A stretch of DNA of 64,000 nucleotides from Agromyces mariniharenae (GCF_008122505.1 NZ_VSSB01000001.1:356891-420890); one strand, 5' to 3'. Positions 35,036-45,022 are shown, counted from the first letter of the stretch. Program-made: numbers and translations. The notes: generated by a model not told the origin, from the sequence alone.

Positions 35036-36246
35036 GCACCGCACAGATGGCAGAACCGCTGGTCCGGATCGAGCACGTCGCCAAGAAGTTCGTGCTCCAC
35101 AAGGACAAGTCCCTGAAGGACCGCATCCTCTACTGGGGCTCGCGCTCGAAGTCTCGGACGGAGTTCCACGCGCTCGACGACGTGTCGCTCGAGATCGGCC
35201 TCGGCGAGACCGTCGGGCTCATCGGCCACAACGGCTCGGGGAAGAGCACGCTGCTCAAGGTCGTCGGCGGCATCGTCGAGGCCAGCGAGGGCGACGTGTA
35301 CCGCCGCGGGCGCGTCGCGGCGCTCCTCGAGCTCGGGGCGGGCTTCCACCCCGACCTCTCGGGCCGCGAGAACGTCTACCTCAATGCCGCCCTGCTCGGC
35401 ATGTCCACCGCCCAGACCGACGCCGTCTTCGACGAGATCGTGGACTTCTCGGGCATCGGCGAGTTCATCGACTCCCAGGTCAAGTTCTACTCGTCCGGCA
35501 TGTACGTGCGACTGGCCTTCGCCGTGGCGGTGCACTCCGATCCCGACCTGCTGCTCGTCGACGAGGTGCTCGCGGTCGGCGACGAGCCGTTCCAGCTGAA
35601 GTGCATGAACAAGATCCGCCAGTTCCAGAAGGAGGGACGCACGATCGTGCTCGTGAGCCACTCCTCCGAGCAGGTGGCCGACGTGTGCACCCGCGCGGTC
35701 GTGCTCGACGGCGGACGGATCGTGCACGACGGTGCGGTCGGCGAGGGCATCCGCGTGCTGCGCGACGGCTACGAGCGCGACCGCATCGCCGGTGAGGAGC
35801 ACGAGTCCGGTGCTCGCGATCGTCCCGCCGTCGAGATCAACGCACTGACCGTGACGGATGCCGCCGGCATCCCGGTCGCGGGCCGGACCATCGAACGCGG
35901 CACCGACCTCAGCCTCACCATCCACGCCGAGGTGCTTGAGCCGACGGAGTGGATCACGGGGATCACCATGCAGTCCGTGCTCGGGCATGCGGTCTATCGG
36001 CTCAACACCGAGGGGCTGGGCATCGAGCTGCCCACGACGCCCGGCCGGTACGACGTGCAGTTCCACGTTCCCTCGACGAACTTCGGCATCAACCGCCTCG
36101 TCATCAGCGCCGGAGCGACCGACGGCGACGGCGCACCGATCGCGCTGCTCGACCCGGCCGGCGTGCTCGACTTCGCCGACGACCCGTTCGGAGCCGGCGT
36201 CGTCCAGTTCGCGGCATCCGGCTCCGTCACGCCCGTCACCGCATGA
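35032..36246 (+). CDS. wzt: Polysaccharide ABC exporter ATPase with C-terminal extension
   Basis: 404 aa. ABC domain in residues ~10-255: Walker A GHNGSGKST (65-73), signature region YSSGMYVRLAFA, Walker B LLLVDEVLAVGD. Residues ~265-404 are a beta-rich extra domain (EINALTVTDAAGIPV, TPGRYDVQFHVPSTNFG), as in Wzt proteins whose C-domain recognises the glycan end or cap. That argues for export of a finished, terminally marked chain. GTG 35032 overlaps the wzm stop; ATG 35047 is an alternative. The ATGA at 36243 couples it to the next glycosyltransferase. Confidence 0.93.
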   Translation: MSTAQMAEPLVRIEHVAKKFVLHKDKSLKDRILYWGSRSKSRTEFHALDDVSLEIGLGETVGLIGHNGSGKSTLLKVVGGIVEASEGDVYRRGRVAALLELGAGFHPDLSGRENVYLNAALLGMSTAQTDAVFDEIVDFSGIGEFIDSQVKFYSSGMYVRLAFAVAVHSDPDLLLVDEVLAVGDEPFQLKCMNKIRQFQKEGRTIVLVSHSSEQVADVCTRAVVLDGGRIVHDGAVGEGIRVLRDGYERDRIAGEEHESGARDRPAVEINALTVTDAAGIPVAGRTIERGTDLSLTIHAEVLEPTEWITGITMQSVLGHAVYRLNTEGLGIELPTTPGRYDVQFHVPSTNFGINRLVISAGATDGDGAPIALLDPAGVLDFADDPFGAGVVQFAASGSVTPVTA

Positions 36247-37109
36247 CCGCCGGGCCGCACCAGGCGACCGTCGCCCTCGTCTCCGTGAGCTACGGCTCGG
36301 AGGCCGAGCTCACGGCGATGCTGGCGAGCGTGCCGGCTGCGGCATCCGATCGACCGCTCGTGGTCGTCGCCGACAACCTTCCCAGCACCGGGAGGACGCG
36401 CGAGGTGGTGACCGGCGTCGGCGGCACCTACCTGCCGATGCGCTCGAACCTCGGCTACGGCGGCGCGATCAACGAGGTCGTCAAGGAGCTGCCCCCGGCG
36501 ATCGAGTGGGTGATGATCACCAATCCCGACGTCGTGTTCCACGAGGGCGCCATCGATCACCTGGTCGAGGCCGGCGGGATCGACGACCGGATCGGCGCGG
36601 TCGGCCCGGTCGTGCGCAACGACGACGGCAGCGTGTACCCGTCGGCTCGCGAGGTGCCCGGCATCCGCGTCGGATCGGGTCACGCGCTCTTCTCGAACAT
36701 CTGGTCGTCGAACCCCTGGACCCGGCGATACCACGCCGCGACCGCCTCCGACGCCGAGCGCGACGCCGGCTGGCTGTCGGGCTCGTGCGTGCTCGTGCGC
36801 CGCAGGGCCTTCGACGAGATCGGCGGCTTCGACGAGGGCTTCTTCATGTACTTCGAGGACGTCGACCTCGGGTACCGGCTCACGCGGGCGGGCTGGCGCA
36901 ACCGGTTCACGCCCACGGCGGAGGTCACCCACTCGGGCGGTCACTCGACCGCCGGGGAGTCCGCGGCCATGATCCGCGCGCACCATCGCAGCGCCGAGCG
37001 GTTCATCAGGAAGAAGTACTCGCGTCCGCTGTTCTGGCCGGTCCGCATCGTGCTGCTCACGGGCCTGCGGCTCCGCTCGACGCTCGCGGAGCGTCGCGCG
37101 GCGCGCTAG
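36243..37109 (+). CDS. Glycosyltransferase family 2 (WbbL-like)
   Basis: 288 aa. ATVALVSVSYGSEAELTAML start, RSNLGYGGAINEVV, the NPDVVF donor/metal segment, WLSGSCVLVRRRAFDEIGGFDEGFFMYFEDVDLGYRL, and the C-terminal HSGGHST. This is the pattern of rhamnosyltransferase WbbL-like GT2 enzymes, consistent with the rhamnose operon downstream. ATG 36243 overlaps the wzt stop (ATGA). It closes the three-gene exporter operon. Confidence 0.9.
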   Translation: MTAGPHQATVALVSVSYGSEAELTAMLASVPAAASDRPLVVVADNLPSTGRTREVVTGVGGTYLPMRSNLGYGGAINEVVKELPPAIEWVMITNPDVVFHEGAIDHLVEAGGIDDRIGAVGPVVRNDDGSVYPSAREVPGIRVGSGHALFSNIWSSNPWTRRYHAATASDAERDAGWLSGSCVLVRRRAFDEIGGFDEGFFMYFEDVDLGYRLTRAGWRNRFTPTAEVTHSGGHSTAGESAAMIRAHHRSAERFIRKKYSRPLFWPVRIVLLTGLRLRSTLAERRAAR

Positions 37110-37132
37110 CCGTCGCGACCCGCGCATCGCCG

Positions 37133-37160
37133 CCCGCGTCGCCGCGCCCGCGTCGCCGCG
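37133..37160. repeat. 14-bp tandem duplication
   Basis: CCCGCGTCGCCGCG occurs twice in a row (37133-37146, 37147-37160) in the convergent gap between the glycosyltransferase and rfbA. It is fully G/C apart from one T per unit and probably arose by slippage; no function is proposed. Confidence 0.8.
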
Positions 37161-37171
37161 GACGGGCCTCG

Positions 37172-38038
37172 CTACGCCTGCGCGAGCAGGTGTCGCAGGT
37201 AGGCGCCGTACCCGCTCTTCACGAGCGGCGCCGCGAGCTCACCGAGTCGGGCATCGTCGATCCACCCGGCGCGCCAGGCGATCTCCTCGATGCATCCGAT
37301 CTTGAAGCCCTGCCGGTCCTCGATCACCCGGACGTACTCGGAGGCCTGCATCATCGACTCGAACGTGCCGGTGTCGAGCCACGCCGTGCCGCGGTCGAGC
37401 ACCTGGACGCTCAGCTTGCCCGCCTGGAGGTAGCGCTCGTTCACCGTCGAGATCTCGAGCTCGCCGCGTGCGCTCGGCTCGATGGTCTTCGCGATCCCGA
37501 CGACGTCGTTGTCGTAGAAGTAGAGTCCGGGCACCGCGAAGTTGCTCTTGGGCTGCGCCGGCTTCTCCTCGATGGAGATCGCGCTGAAGTGCTCGTCGAA
37601 CTCGACCACGCCGTACGCGGTCGGGTCGCTCACCTGGTACGCGAAGATGAGCGCGCCGTCGATGTCGTTGTGCTTGCGCAGCGCGGACCCGAGGCCGGTG
37701 CCGTGGAAGATGTTGTCGCCGAGGACGAGGGCGACGGACTCGTCGCCGATGAACTCCTCCCCGATGATGAACGCCTGCGCGAGGCCGTCGGGGCTGGGCT
37801 GCACCGCGTACTCGAGGCGGATGCCGAGCGCCGACCCGTCGCCGAGGAGCGCACGGAACTGCTCGTTGTACTCGGGCGTCGTGATGATGAGGATCTCGTT
37901 GATGCCGGCCATCATGAGCGTGGACAGCGGGTAGTACACCATCGGCTTGTCGTAGATCGGCATCAGCTGCTTCGAGATGCCCTTGGTGATCGGCCAGAGC
38001 CGCGTGCCGGAACCGCCGGCGAGGATGATGCCGCGCAT
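37172..38038 (-). CDS. rfbA: Glucose-1-phosphate thymidylyltransferase
   Basis: 288 aa, the standard RmlA length. First step of dTDP-L-rhamnose synthesis: glucose-1-phosphate + dTTP to dTDP-glucose. Visible are the signature [18 protein letters not shown] (8-25), [23 protein letters not shown] and [13 protein letters not shown] 38036-38038 begins right at the conserved N-terminus. It lies one base downstream of rfbC on the same strand. Confidence 0.97.
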   Translation of the reverse strand: MRGIILAGGSGTRLWPITKGISKQLMPIYDKPMVYYPLSTLMMAGINEILIITTPEYNEQFRALLGDGSALGIRLEYAVQPSPDGLAQAFIIGEEFIGDESVALVLGDNIFHGTGLGSALRKHNDIDGALIFAYQVSDPTAYGVVEFDEHFSAISIEEKPAQPKSNFAVPGLYFYDNDVVGIAKTIEPSARGELEISTVNERYLQAGKLSVQVLDRGTAWLDTGTFESMMQASEYVRVIEDRQGFKIGCIEEIAWRAGWIDDARLGELAAPLVKSGYGAYLRHLLAQA

Positions 38039-38039
38039 G

Positions 38040-38648
38040 TCAGCCCTTCCCGTTGAGTTCGTCGTAGTAGGCCCGAGCCGCCGCCCAGGTCGGGAGCAGC
38101 CCCGACTCGGCGGCCTCAGCGAGGCTCGGCGCCGCGGTGTCCTTGGGCGAGAGCAGCAGCTCGTCGGCGTCGATGGTGAACGCCAGGCCGACCTCGGGGT
38201 CGGTCGGGTCGATGCCGTGCTCGCGCTCCGCGTTGAAGGTCGAGGTCACGAGGTAGCTGACGGTGGCGTCGTCCGTGAGCGCGACGAAGCAGTGGCCGAG
38301 GCCCTCGGCGATGTAGATCGCCCGGCGGTCGACGTCGTCGAGCAGCACGGAGTCCCACTGGCCGAAGGTGGGCGACCCCGCTCGGATGTCGATGACGAAG
38401 TCGAGCACGGCGCCGTGCGTCGCCGTCACGTACTTGGCCTGGCTCGGCGGGACGTCCGCGAAGTGGATGCCGCGGACGACGCCGCGCTTCGACACCGAGG
38501 TGTTGCCCTGCGCGAGGTCGAGGCGGTGGCCGACGGCCTCCTCGAGGCGATCGAAGCGGTACCACTCGAGGAAGACCCCGCGCTCGTCGGGGAACTGCCG
38601 AGGCGTGATCTCGTAGCTGTCGGGGATCTTCAGTTCGCGGATCTGCAC
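38040..38648 (-). CDS. rfbC: dTDP-4-dehydrorhamnose 3,5-epimerase
   Basis: 202 aa cupin. [19 protein letters not shown] start, [16 protein letters not shown] with the catalytic-type His, [16 protein letters not shown], and [19 protein letters not shown] are RmlC hallmarks. It epimerises C3 and C5 of dTDP-4-keto-6-deoxyglucose. The epimerase and rfbA form a two-gene operon, whereas rfbB and rfbD are on the other strand 2.6 kb away; a membrane protein and a methyltransferase gene separate the halves. Confidence 0.95.
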   Translation of the reverse strand: MQIRELKIPDSYEITPRQFPDERGVFLEWYRFDRLEEAVGHRLDLAQGNTSVSKRGVVRGIHFADVPPSQAKYVTATHGAVLDFVIDIRAGSPTFGQWDSVLLDDVDRRAIYIAEGLGHCFVALTDDATVSYLVTSTFNAEREHGIDPTDPEVGLAFTIDADELLLSPKDTAAPSLAEAAESGLLPTWAAARAYYDELNGKG

Positions 38649-38763
38649 GCCCTACATCTTAGGTCGCCGTTCGGATCGGGCGTTTCGTCGAGGCGGCCCG
38701 GGCCCGCCCGACGGGCGGGCTCGCGACTGATAGAGTTCCTCGCTGGGCCGAGAGAGGATGGCA

Positions 38764-40191
38764 GTGACCGAGACCGAGACGACCGCCGTCAAGGTGCGAA
38801 GCTGGATCCGCTCGATCCCGTTCGCGCTCGTGGGCGGGATCCTGTTCGTGTTCGTGTTCGGCTTCGGGCTCGTCAACATCTCGCAGGACGGCCACTCGCT
38901 CTCCGTCATCGACGAGCACATCCACTTCGACACCGCCGTCCGAGCCGAGCAGGGCGTCATCCCGTGGCGCGGCATGCTGCTCGGCCCCGAGCTCGTGGAC
39001 GAGTGGGCCTGCGGCGTCGGCCACGAGGGCGGCGGCCTCCCGTACCCGTGCGGTGACGATCGCCTCGGGCCGGAGTCGATCCCCTCGGGGAAGTACTCGA
39101 CCGGCTATGCGCACTACCCCACGTACTTCTTCGGGGCCGCGGCGTTCCACGGGTTCTGGCAGGCCGTCACGGGCTCCGACGACCCCCTCGACGCCTACCG
39201 CGCCTACAGTGCCTTCACGCTCATCCTCGGCGTCGTCGCGTGCGCCGTGTTCGCCTGGCTCCTGGGCCTGCGCGGAGCGCGATTCCTCGCCGCGACCGCG
39301 GTCCCCGTCGCCTCCTCGATGATCGTGTTCACGGGCACCATCGTGAACCCGTCGTCGACCGCGATCCTGGCGGGAGCGCTCATCGGCGGGACGGGCCTGC
39401 TCTGGATGCAGCGCGGACGCGGCTTCACGTGGTTCGCGCTCGCCGTCGCCTTCAGTGCGGCGATCGCGGTGACCGACTCCCTCGCGGCCGGCGGATTCGC
39501 CCTCGCCATGGTCGCCGTGCTCGTCGGCCGGCGATTCGGCTGGGATCCGGCCCCCGACTGGCGCCCGCGCTGGTGGCAGGTCGGGGTCCTCGCCGCCATC
39601 ATCCTGGCGCCCGTGATCGTGTGGGGCAGGATCATCGCCGCGCGCGCCACCATCCCCGACGAAGCGCTCTACGACTTCATCCCGCCCAGCGGCGTGCGCG
39701 ACATCCTCATCGGTGCGACGAAGGAACTCGCCCTCCTGCACACCCCCTGGCGGGAGACCGGCGGCATCCGTACGGCGCCGACCGGATTCATCGCGAACGT
39801 CGTGCACGCGTTCTCGGAGGGCGCGCCCGTCTGGATCACCGTCCTCGTCTTCGGATCGATGGTCCTCGTGCTCGCGTTCACGGTCAGGCGGCTATTCGGG
39901 CGACGCCCGGCGACGCAGCTTCCGAGCGGCCTCGGCGAGCAGACGTCGACGACCATCCGGCTGCTCGCGATCGGCACGCTCGCGACGATCGTGCTGTATC
40001 CCCCGGCGCTCCGCATCTCGAACTGGCTCACGTTCGGCTTCGACTTCCCGATCGTGGAGCGGTACTCGAACGCCCTCGCACCGCTGCTCGTCCTCCTGCT
40101 GGTGATGCTCATCCCGAACCGCGCGTTCGTCATCCCGCTCACGGTCATCGGCGTCATCACGGCCATCGGGACGGTCGCGGCCGGATTCTGA
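38764..40191 (+). CDS. Polytopic membrane protein of the glycan locus (DUF2142-like plan)
   Basis: 475 aa with about ten spans. After span 1 the loop VIDEHIHFDTAVRAEQG contains an acid pair and His like the DUF2142 xDExxH hallmark, then GYAHYPTYFFGAAAFHGF. Probably a membrane glycan-modifying enzyme of the GT-C-like class; substrate unknown. An ATG at 38758 is directly adjacent to the ribosome site AGAGAGG, so the GTG at 38764, with six bases of spacing, is the better start. A TAGAGT -10 is at 38731-38736. Confidence 0.7.
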   Translation: MTETETTAVKVRSWIRSIPFALVGGILFVFVFGFGLVNISQDGHSLSVIDEHIHFDTAVRAEQGVIPWRGMLLGPELVDEWACGVGHEGGGLPYPCGDDRLGPESIPSGKYSTGYAHYPTYFFGAAAFHGFWQAVTGSDDPLDAYRAYSAFTLILGVVACAVFAWLLGLRGARFLAATAVPVASSMIVFTGTIVNPSSTAILAGALIGGTGLLWMQRGRGFTWFALAVAFSAAIAVTDSLAAGGFALAMVAVLVGRRFGWDPAPDWRPRWWQVGVLAAIILAPVIVWGRIIAARATIPDEALYDFIPPSGVRDILIGATKELALLHTPWRETGGIRTAPTGFIANVVHAFSEGAPVWITVLVFGSMVLVLAFTVRRLFGRRPATQLPSGLGEQTSTTIRLLAIGTLATIVLYPPALRISNWLTFGFDFPIVERYSNALAPLLVLLLVMLIPNRAFVIPLTVIGVITAIGTVAAGF

Positions 40192-40197
40192 GCGCGC

Positions 40198-41148
40198 CTA
40201 CGGGCGCGAACGTCGACCGAGCAGTCGATCGCGTGCGCGACCGAGGCCTCGGAGCGGACGAGTCACCCGCCAGCTCGTGCTCGCGCGGAGTTCGGTGATC
40301 GCAGCCTCCCGCCGTTCGATCTCGCCGTGCAGGCGATCGATCTCGCCCGACAGCGAGTGGACGACGTCGTGCAGCGACGCCACCTCCGCGGGCATGGCCT
40401 CGAGCGTCGCCTGCCGCGAGACGACGGCGCCCAGTCGCTCGTACGTGGCCCGGGCCTCCCGCACCGTGGCGGCATCCGCCTCGAACAGGGCGGTGAGACC
40501 GTCGCTGCGCACGTCGCCGACGCCGAGGACGCCCAGCCCGTGGCCGTGCGTGAACGAGAACGACGGATGCCGCGGGGCGAGCTCCTCCCAGAGGCGCCAC
40601 ACGCCGAACCCCTCGCTGCGCTCGGCGATGTCGTGGAAGAGGATCACTCCCCCGTCGCGGACGGCGGACGCCCATTCGTCGAAGTCCTCACGCGCGTCCG
40701 CGTATCCGTGGCGGCCATCGATGTGGAGCAGGTCGATGCTGGCGTCCTCGATGAGCGGACGCGAATCGGAGAAGTAGCCGCGGAGGAGGTGGGTGAAGCC
40801 CGCGTAGTCACGGTCGGCGACCGTGCGAACGCTCTCGTAGACGTCTTCGCCGTAGAACCCGGCATGGTCGTCGCCCTGCCAGGTGTCGAGGGCGTACAGC
40901 TGCGACTCGAGGCCGAGCCTGCGCACGGCCTCGGCGAACACGAAGAACGAGAAGCCGTAGTGCGTGCCGAGCTCGGCGACCGCACGGGGCCGCAGTTCGT
41001 CGACCAGCCAGAATCCGAACGGCGCGTGCTCGAGCCACGCCGACGTCGGGATGTGCGCGGGCTGCCAGTACGAGGCGGGACCGAGCCAGGACGGCTCGAG
41101 GGCGGTGCGGGCCGGCGTGCCATGGGTGCTGCCGCCGATCATCGTCAT
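40198..41148 (-). CDS. Class I SAM-dependent methyltransferase with C-terminal coiled coil
   Basis: 316 aa. The Rossmann core has VAELGTHYGFSFFVFAEAV (SAM loop), YALDTWQGDDHAGFYG, LLHIDGRHGYADAREDF and GGVILFHDIAERSEGFG, the Methyltransf_24/CmcI type often seen in polysaccharide loci. Residues ~225-285 are predicted coiled coil (SLHDVVHSLSGEIDRLHGEI), and the C-terminus STSWRVTRPLRGLGRARD is a basic tail common on polysaccharide enzymes. It could O-methylate a chain end, which matches a Wzt with a cap-recognition domain. ATG 41146-41148 has GGAG eight bases upstream. Confidence 0.82.
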   Translation of the reverse strand: MTMIGGSTHGTPARTALEPSWLGPASYWQPAHIPTSAWLEHAPFGFWLVDELRPRAVAELGTHYGFSFFVFAEAVRRLGLESQLYALDTWQGDDHAGFYGEDVYESVRTVADRDYAGFTHLLRGYFSDSRPLIEDASIDLLHIDGRHGYADAREDFDEWASAVRDGGVILFHDIAERSEGFGVWRLWEELAPRHPSFSFTHGHGLGVLGVGDVRSDGLTALFEADAATVREARATYERLGAVVSRQATLEAMPAEVASLHDVVHSLSGEIDRLHGEIERREAAITELRASTSWRVTRPLRGLGRARDRLLGRRSRP

Positions 41149-41232
41149 ACGCGGGCTCCATCGATCGGGTATCAGTCCAGCGTAGCGGCCGGCGGGATCG
41201 TTCGCCGATGGCCCCCAGGCACGAACCGGTAG

Positions 41233-42270
<1,038 letters not shown>

Positions 42271-42274
42271 CCCG

Positions 42275-43126
42275 ATGCGCTACCTGATCACCGGGGCATC
42301 CGGCATGCTCGGACGCGACCTGCAGGCGGCGCTCGCCGGCCGCGAGGTCACCGCGCTGGGCCGCGCCGACCTCGACGTGACGGATGCCGCGGCGGTCGCT
42401 GCCGCGGTGCGCGGCCACGACGTCGTGCTGAACTGCGCCGCCTACACGAAGGTCGACGACGCCGAGACGCACGAGTCGGAGGCCTACGCCGCCAACGCGA
42501 CCGGACCGGCGAACCTCGCCGCGGCGAGCGCCGACCTCGGCGCACGCCTCGTGACGATCTCGACCGACTACGTCTTCGACGGTCGGGCCACGACGCCGTA
42601 CGCCGAGGATCTCCCCCGCGACCCGATCAACGCCTACGGCCGCACGAAGGCGGCGGGCGAGGAGCTCGCCCTCGAGGCGCATCCCGACGGGACCTACGTC
42701 GTGCGGACCGCGTGGCTCTACGGCGAGCACGGCCCGAACTTCGCCCGCACCATGCTGCAGCTCGCATCGTCGCGCGACACGTGGTCGGTCGTCGACGACC
42801 AGCTCGGCCAGCCGACCTGGACGGCCGACCTGGCGGCCCAGCTCGTGGCGATGCTCGACGCCGACCTCCCCGCGGGGATCTACCACGGAACGAACTCCGG
42901 CCAGGCCACCTGGTTCGAGTTCGCCAGGGCGGTGCTCGAGGACTCCGGGCTCGATCCCGAGCGCATCACCCCGACGGACAGCAGCGCATTCGTGCGACCC
43001 GCGCCGCGGCCCTCGTACTCGGTGCTCGGCCACGACGCGTGGACCGCGGCGGGCCTGGACCCGATGCGACCATGGCGCGAGGCGCTCGCCGACGCGATCG
43101 CGACGGGCGCCGTCAGCACGTCCTGA
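42275..43126 (+). CDS. rfbD: dTDP-4-dehydrorhamnose reductase
   Basis: 283 aa. NADPH-binding ITGASGMLGRDL (5-16), VLNCAAYTKVDDAE, STDYVFDGRA, YGRTKAAGEE (Tyr-x3-Lys) and VVRTAWLYGEHGPNF, all RmlD features. It reduces dTDP-4-keto-L-rhamnose to dTDP-L-rhamnose and completes the pathway. The frame extends upstream within rfbB only as a shadow; ATG 42275 starts the conserved N-terminus. It shares an operon with rfbB. Confidence 0.97.
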   Translation: MRYLITGASGMLGRDLQAALAGREVTALGRADLDVTDAAAVAAAVRGHDVVLNCAAYTKVDDAETHESEAYAANATGPANLAAASADLGARLVTISTDYVFDGRATTPYAEDLPRDPINAYGRTKAAGEELALEAHPDGTYVVRTAWLYGEHGPNFARTMLQLASSRDTWSVVDDQLGQPTWTADLAAQLVAMLDADLPAGIYHGTNSGQATWFEFARAVLEDSGLDPERITPTDSSAFVRPAPRPSYSVLGHDAWTAAGLDPMRPWREALADAIATGAVSTS

Positions 43127-43196
43127 CGACGGCTCCCGGGCGACCGCGGTCGCCCGGGAACGCGGCTCCGGGCGGCACGAGCGACCGCCCGATCCG

Positions 43197-44711
43197 TCAC
43201 AGCATGCGGGAGTACAGCTCCACCTGCATGCGACGGGACCAGCGCCCCTGCAGGGTCGTGAGGTCGCTCTCGAGGATGCGCGGGTCGCGGGTCTTGGACT
43301 CGAAGTGGTAGAGCCGGGCCCAGGGGCTGAACACGGCCGAGCGACCGGTCGCGCGCACCTTCATGTTGAGGTCGACGTCGTTGTAGTTGCCGGGGAGGGC
43401 GAGCGTGAAGCCGCCGAGCTCGACGTAGAGCTCACGGGCGATCAGGGCGCAGGCCGCCGTGACGCCGGAGACCTCGTGGTCGGTCGTCATGGACTTGATC
43501 GAGTCGTCGCGGCCGCCGGCCCACCCGAACGCGGCGTGGCCGGCGACGCCGCCGGTGTACACCTGTCCGGCGTGCTGGACCGTGCTGTCCTCGAAGTAGA
43601 GCTGTGCGCCGACGATGCCGACGCCGTCCTGCTGCGCGAGCCCGAGGAGCGTCTCGATCCAGTCGTCGCTCACCACCTCGACGTCGTCGTTGAGCAGCAG
43701 GAGGTAGTCGCCGCGCGCGGCGACGGCGCCGCGGTTCATCTTCGCGCTGAAGTTGAACGGCGCGTCCCAGAGCACGAGCCGCAGGCGGTCGCCGCACAGG
43801 TCCTCCAGCTCGGCGACGACCTCGTCGGGCGTCTCGGCGTCGGCGACGACCACGAACTCGAGGTTCCGGTAGGTCGAGCGCTCCACGATGCCCCGGATCG
43901 CCTCGACGACGAGCACCCGATCGGCGCCCGCGATCGCAGCGCTGCCACCGCGCGTCGGGATGACGATCGACACGAGCGGCTCGTCGACGATCGCGTAGCG
44001 CACGCGGCGCACGAAGGGCTCGATCTCCTCGACGGACGCCTCGACGCCGCGTCGGGCGAGGTGGCGCGCCACCACCTCGGCCTGCGCGGCCGAGGTGCCC
44101 GCGAAGTCGCCGGGCGCGAGGTCCTCGGTCGCGAGGATCACCGGGACGAGGGCGACGCGGCGGTCCGCGGCGTGCGCGCGCAGGACGGCGTCGAGCACCT
44201 GCGCCCGGCGCGCCTCGGGGTCGAATCCGCCGAGCGCGCGCAGCGCGGCCACGCGGACGCCGACCACGGGGCCCAGGTAGTCGTTGCTCCGGAGCCGCAG
44301 GGGCGAGAACGCCGGCCGCAGCAGCGGCAGCCCGGCGTCGGTCACCGAGTCGCCGTAGGCCACGTCGATCGTCGGGAAGCGGTCGAGGAACCCGACCGCC
44401 TTCGGGAGCAGGTCACCCGCGACGAGGCCCCAGCGGACGACGAAGAGGAACTCGGCCGACGTGTCGGCGAGGCGGGCGTTCAGTGCCGCCGACTCCGCGG
44501 AGAGGACGTCGAGGCCCACCGACTCGGCTCCGCGGATCATCTCGGAGGTGTCCTCGTGGGCGACGCCGTCGACCACGATGCGGACGCCGGCGGGATCGAA
44601 ACCGGCATCGAGCACGGCGCGAGCGGTGCGCACCACCTCGTCCGCCGTGTGACCGGCCGAGTCGATCCACGCCTCGACGCGAGCCGCCAGGGCGGCGTCC
44701 GCCACGCTCAT
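43197..44711 (-). CDS. Glycosyltransferase (tandem GT2-type domains)
   Basis: 504 aa. Residues 1-240 are a GT2-like N-region (VRIVVDGVAHEDTS, RWGLVAGDLLPKAV, ALRALGGFDPEARR). From ~250 a canonical GT-A domain follows: PLVSIVIPTRGG, FNFSAKMNRGAVAARG, LLLLNDDVEVVSDDW, GGFTLALPGNYNDVDLNMKV. Two-domain GT2 proteins like this often add sugars processively or in pairs; here the N-region may be non-catalytic. The ATG (44709-44711) overlaps the stop of the 94-aa coiled-coil gene (ATGA), so the two are translationally coupled. Confidence 0.87.
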   Translation of the reverse strand: MSVADAALAARVEAWIDSAGHTADEVVRTARAVLDAGFDPAGVRIVVDGVAHEDTSEMIRGAESVGLDVLSAESAALNARLADTSAEFLFVVRWGLVAGDLLPKAVGFLDRFPTIDVAYGDSVTDAGLPLLRPAFSPLRLRSNDYLGPVVGVRVAALRALGGFDPEARRAQVLDAVLRAHAADRRVALVPVILATEDLAPGDFAGTSAAQAEVVARHLARRGVEASVEEIEPFVRRVRYAIVDEPLVSIVIPTRGGSAAIAGADRVLVVEAIRGIVERSTYRNLEFVVVADAETPDEVVAELEDLCGDRLRLVLWDAPFNFSAKMNRGAVAARGDYLLLLNDDVEVVSDDWIETLLGLAQQDGVGIVGAQLYFEDSTVQHAGQVYTGGVAGHAAFGWAGGRDDSIKSMTTDHEVSGVTAACALIARELYVELGGFTLALPGNYNDVDLNMKVRATGRSAVFSPWARLYHFESKTRDPRILESDLTTLQGRWSRRMQVELYSRML

Positions 44712-44992
44712 CCGAGGACTCGGCGCTTGACGACCCGGAGCACGCGCACCGGCAGCATCACGACCCGACCGGCGCGCCAGGTGAGCGACGACTTGATCCC
44801 TGCGAGGTTCGCCTCGGCGGCGACCGTCTCGGTCGGAGTCAGCCGGCTCGCGGCCTGCAGCTCCCTGACCTGCTCCTCGAGGCCGATGATGCGATCGGCG
44901 AAGGCAAGGCGCTCCTCGGCGAGCTCCGCCTCGGAGCTCACGCGGGCATCGGGCCGGGTGTCCGGCCATCGAGTGCTCGGGGCGTTGGTCAC
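44708..44992 (-). CDS. Small coiled-coil protein coupled to a glycosyltransferase
   Basis: 94 aa. Residues ~19-48 form a coiled-coil-like heptad run (SEAELAEERLAFADRIIGLEE), and the C-terminus SSLTWRAGRVVMLPVRVLRVVKRRV is a basic, amphipathic, membrane-surface-type helix. The start is GTG 44990-44992, with no ATG in frame. The ATGA overlap with the glycosyltransferase suggests equal production and perhaps a stable complex. Its tail resembles the STSWRVTRPLR tail of the methyltransferase at 40198-41148, so it may be a detached membrane-docking module. No named family recognised. Confidence 0.6.
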   Translation of the reverse strand: MTNAPSTRWPDTRPDARVSSEAELAEERLAFADRIIGLEEQVRELQAASRLTPTETVAAEANLAGIKSSLTWRAGRVVMLPVRVLRVVKRRVLG

Positions 44993-45022
44993 GATGGATC
45001 CAGTTCCTCTCGTCGGCGGTCG

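Larger units (their letters stand above)
19834..35745. other. Segment lacking the 8-mer CGGATGCC/GGCATCCG (candidate acquired island)
   Basis: By eye the 8-mer occurs about 50 times in the other ~48 kb but not once in these ~15.9 kb. The segment covers the 3' half-boundary of the DUF2142-like gene through most of wzt, including the amino-sugar genes, the LhgO-like gene and the LGFP protein. It is defined by motif absence only; real insertion boundaries, if any, may lie some hundred bases either side. No integrase, direct-repeat borders or tRNA were seen. Confidence 0.45.

Noticed and set aside
37133..37160. Tandem repeat as a CRISPR or phase-variation tract
   Set aside because: Only two 14-bp units without spacers, outside any gene.
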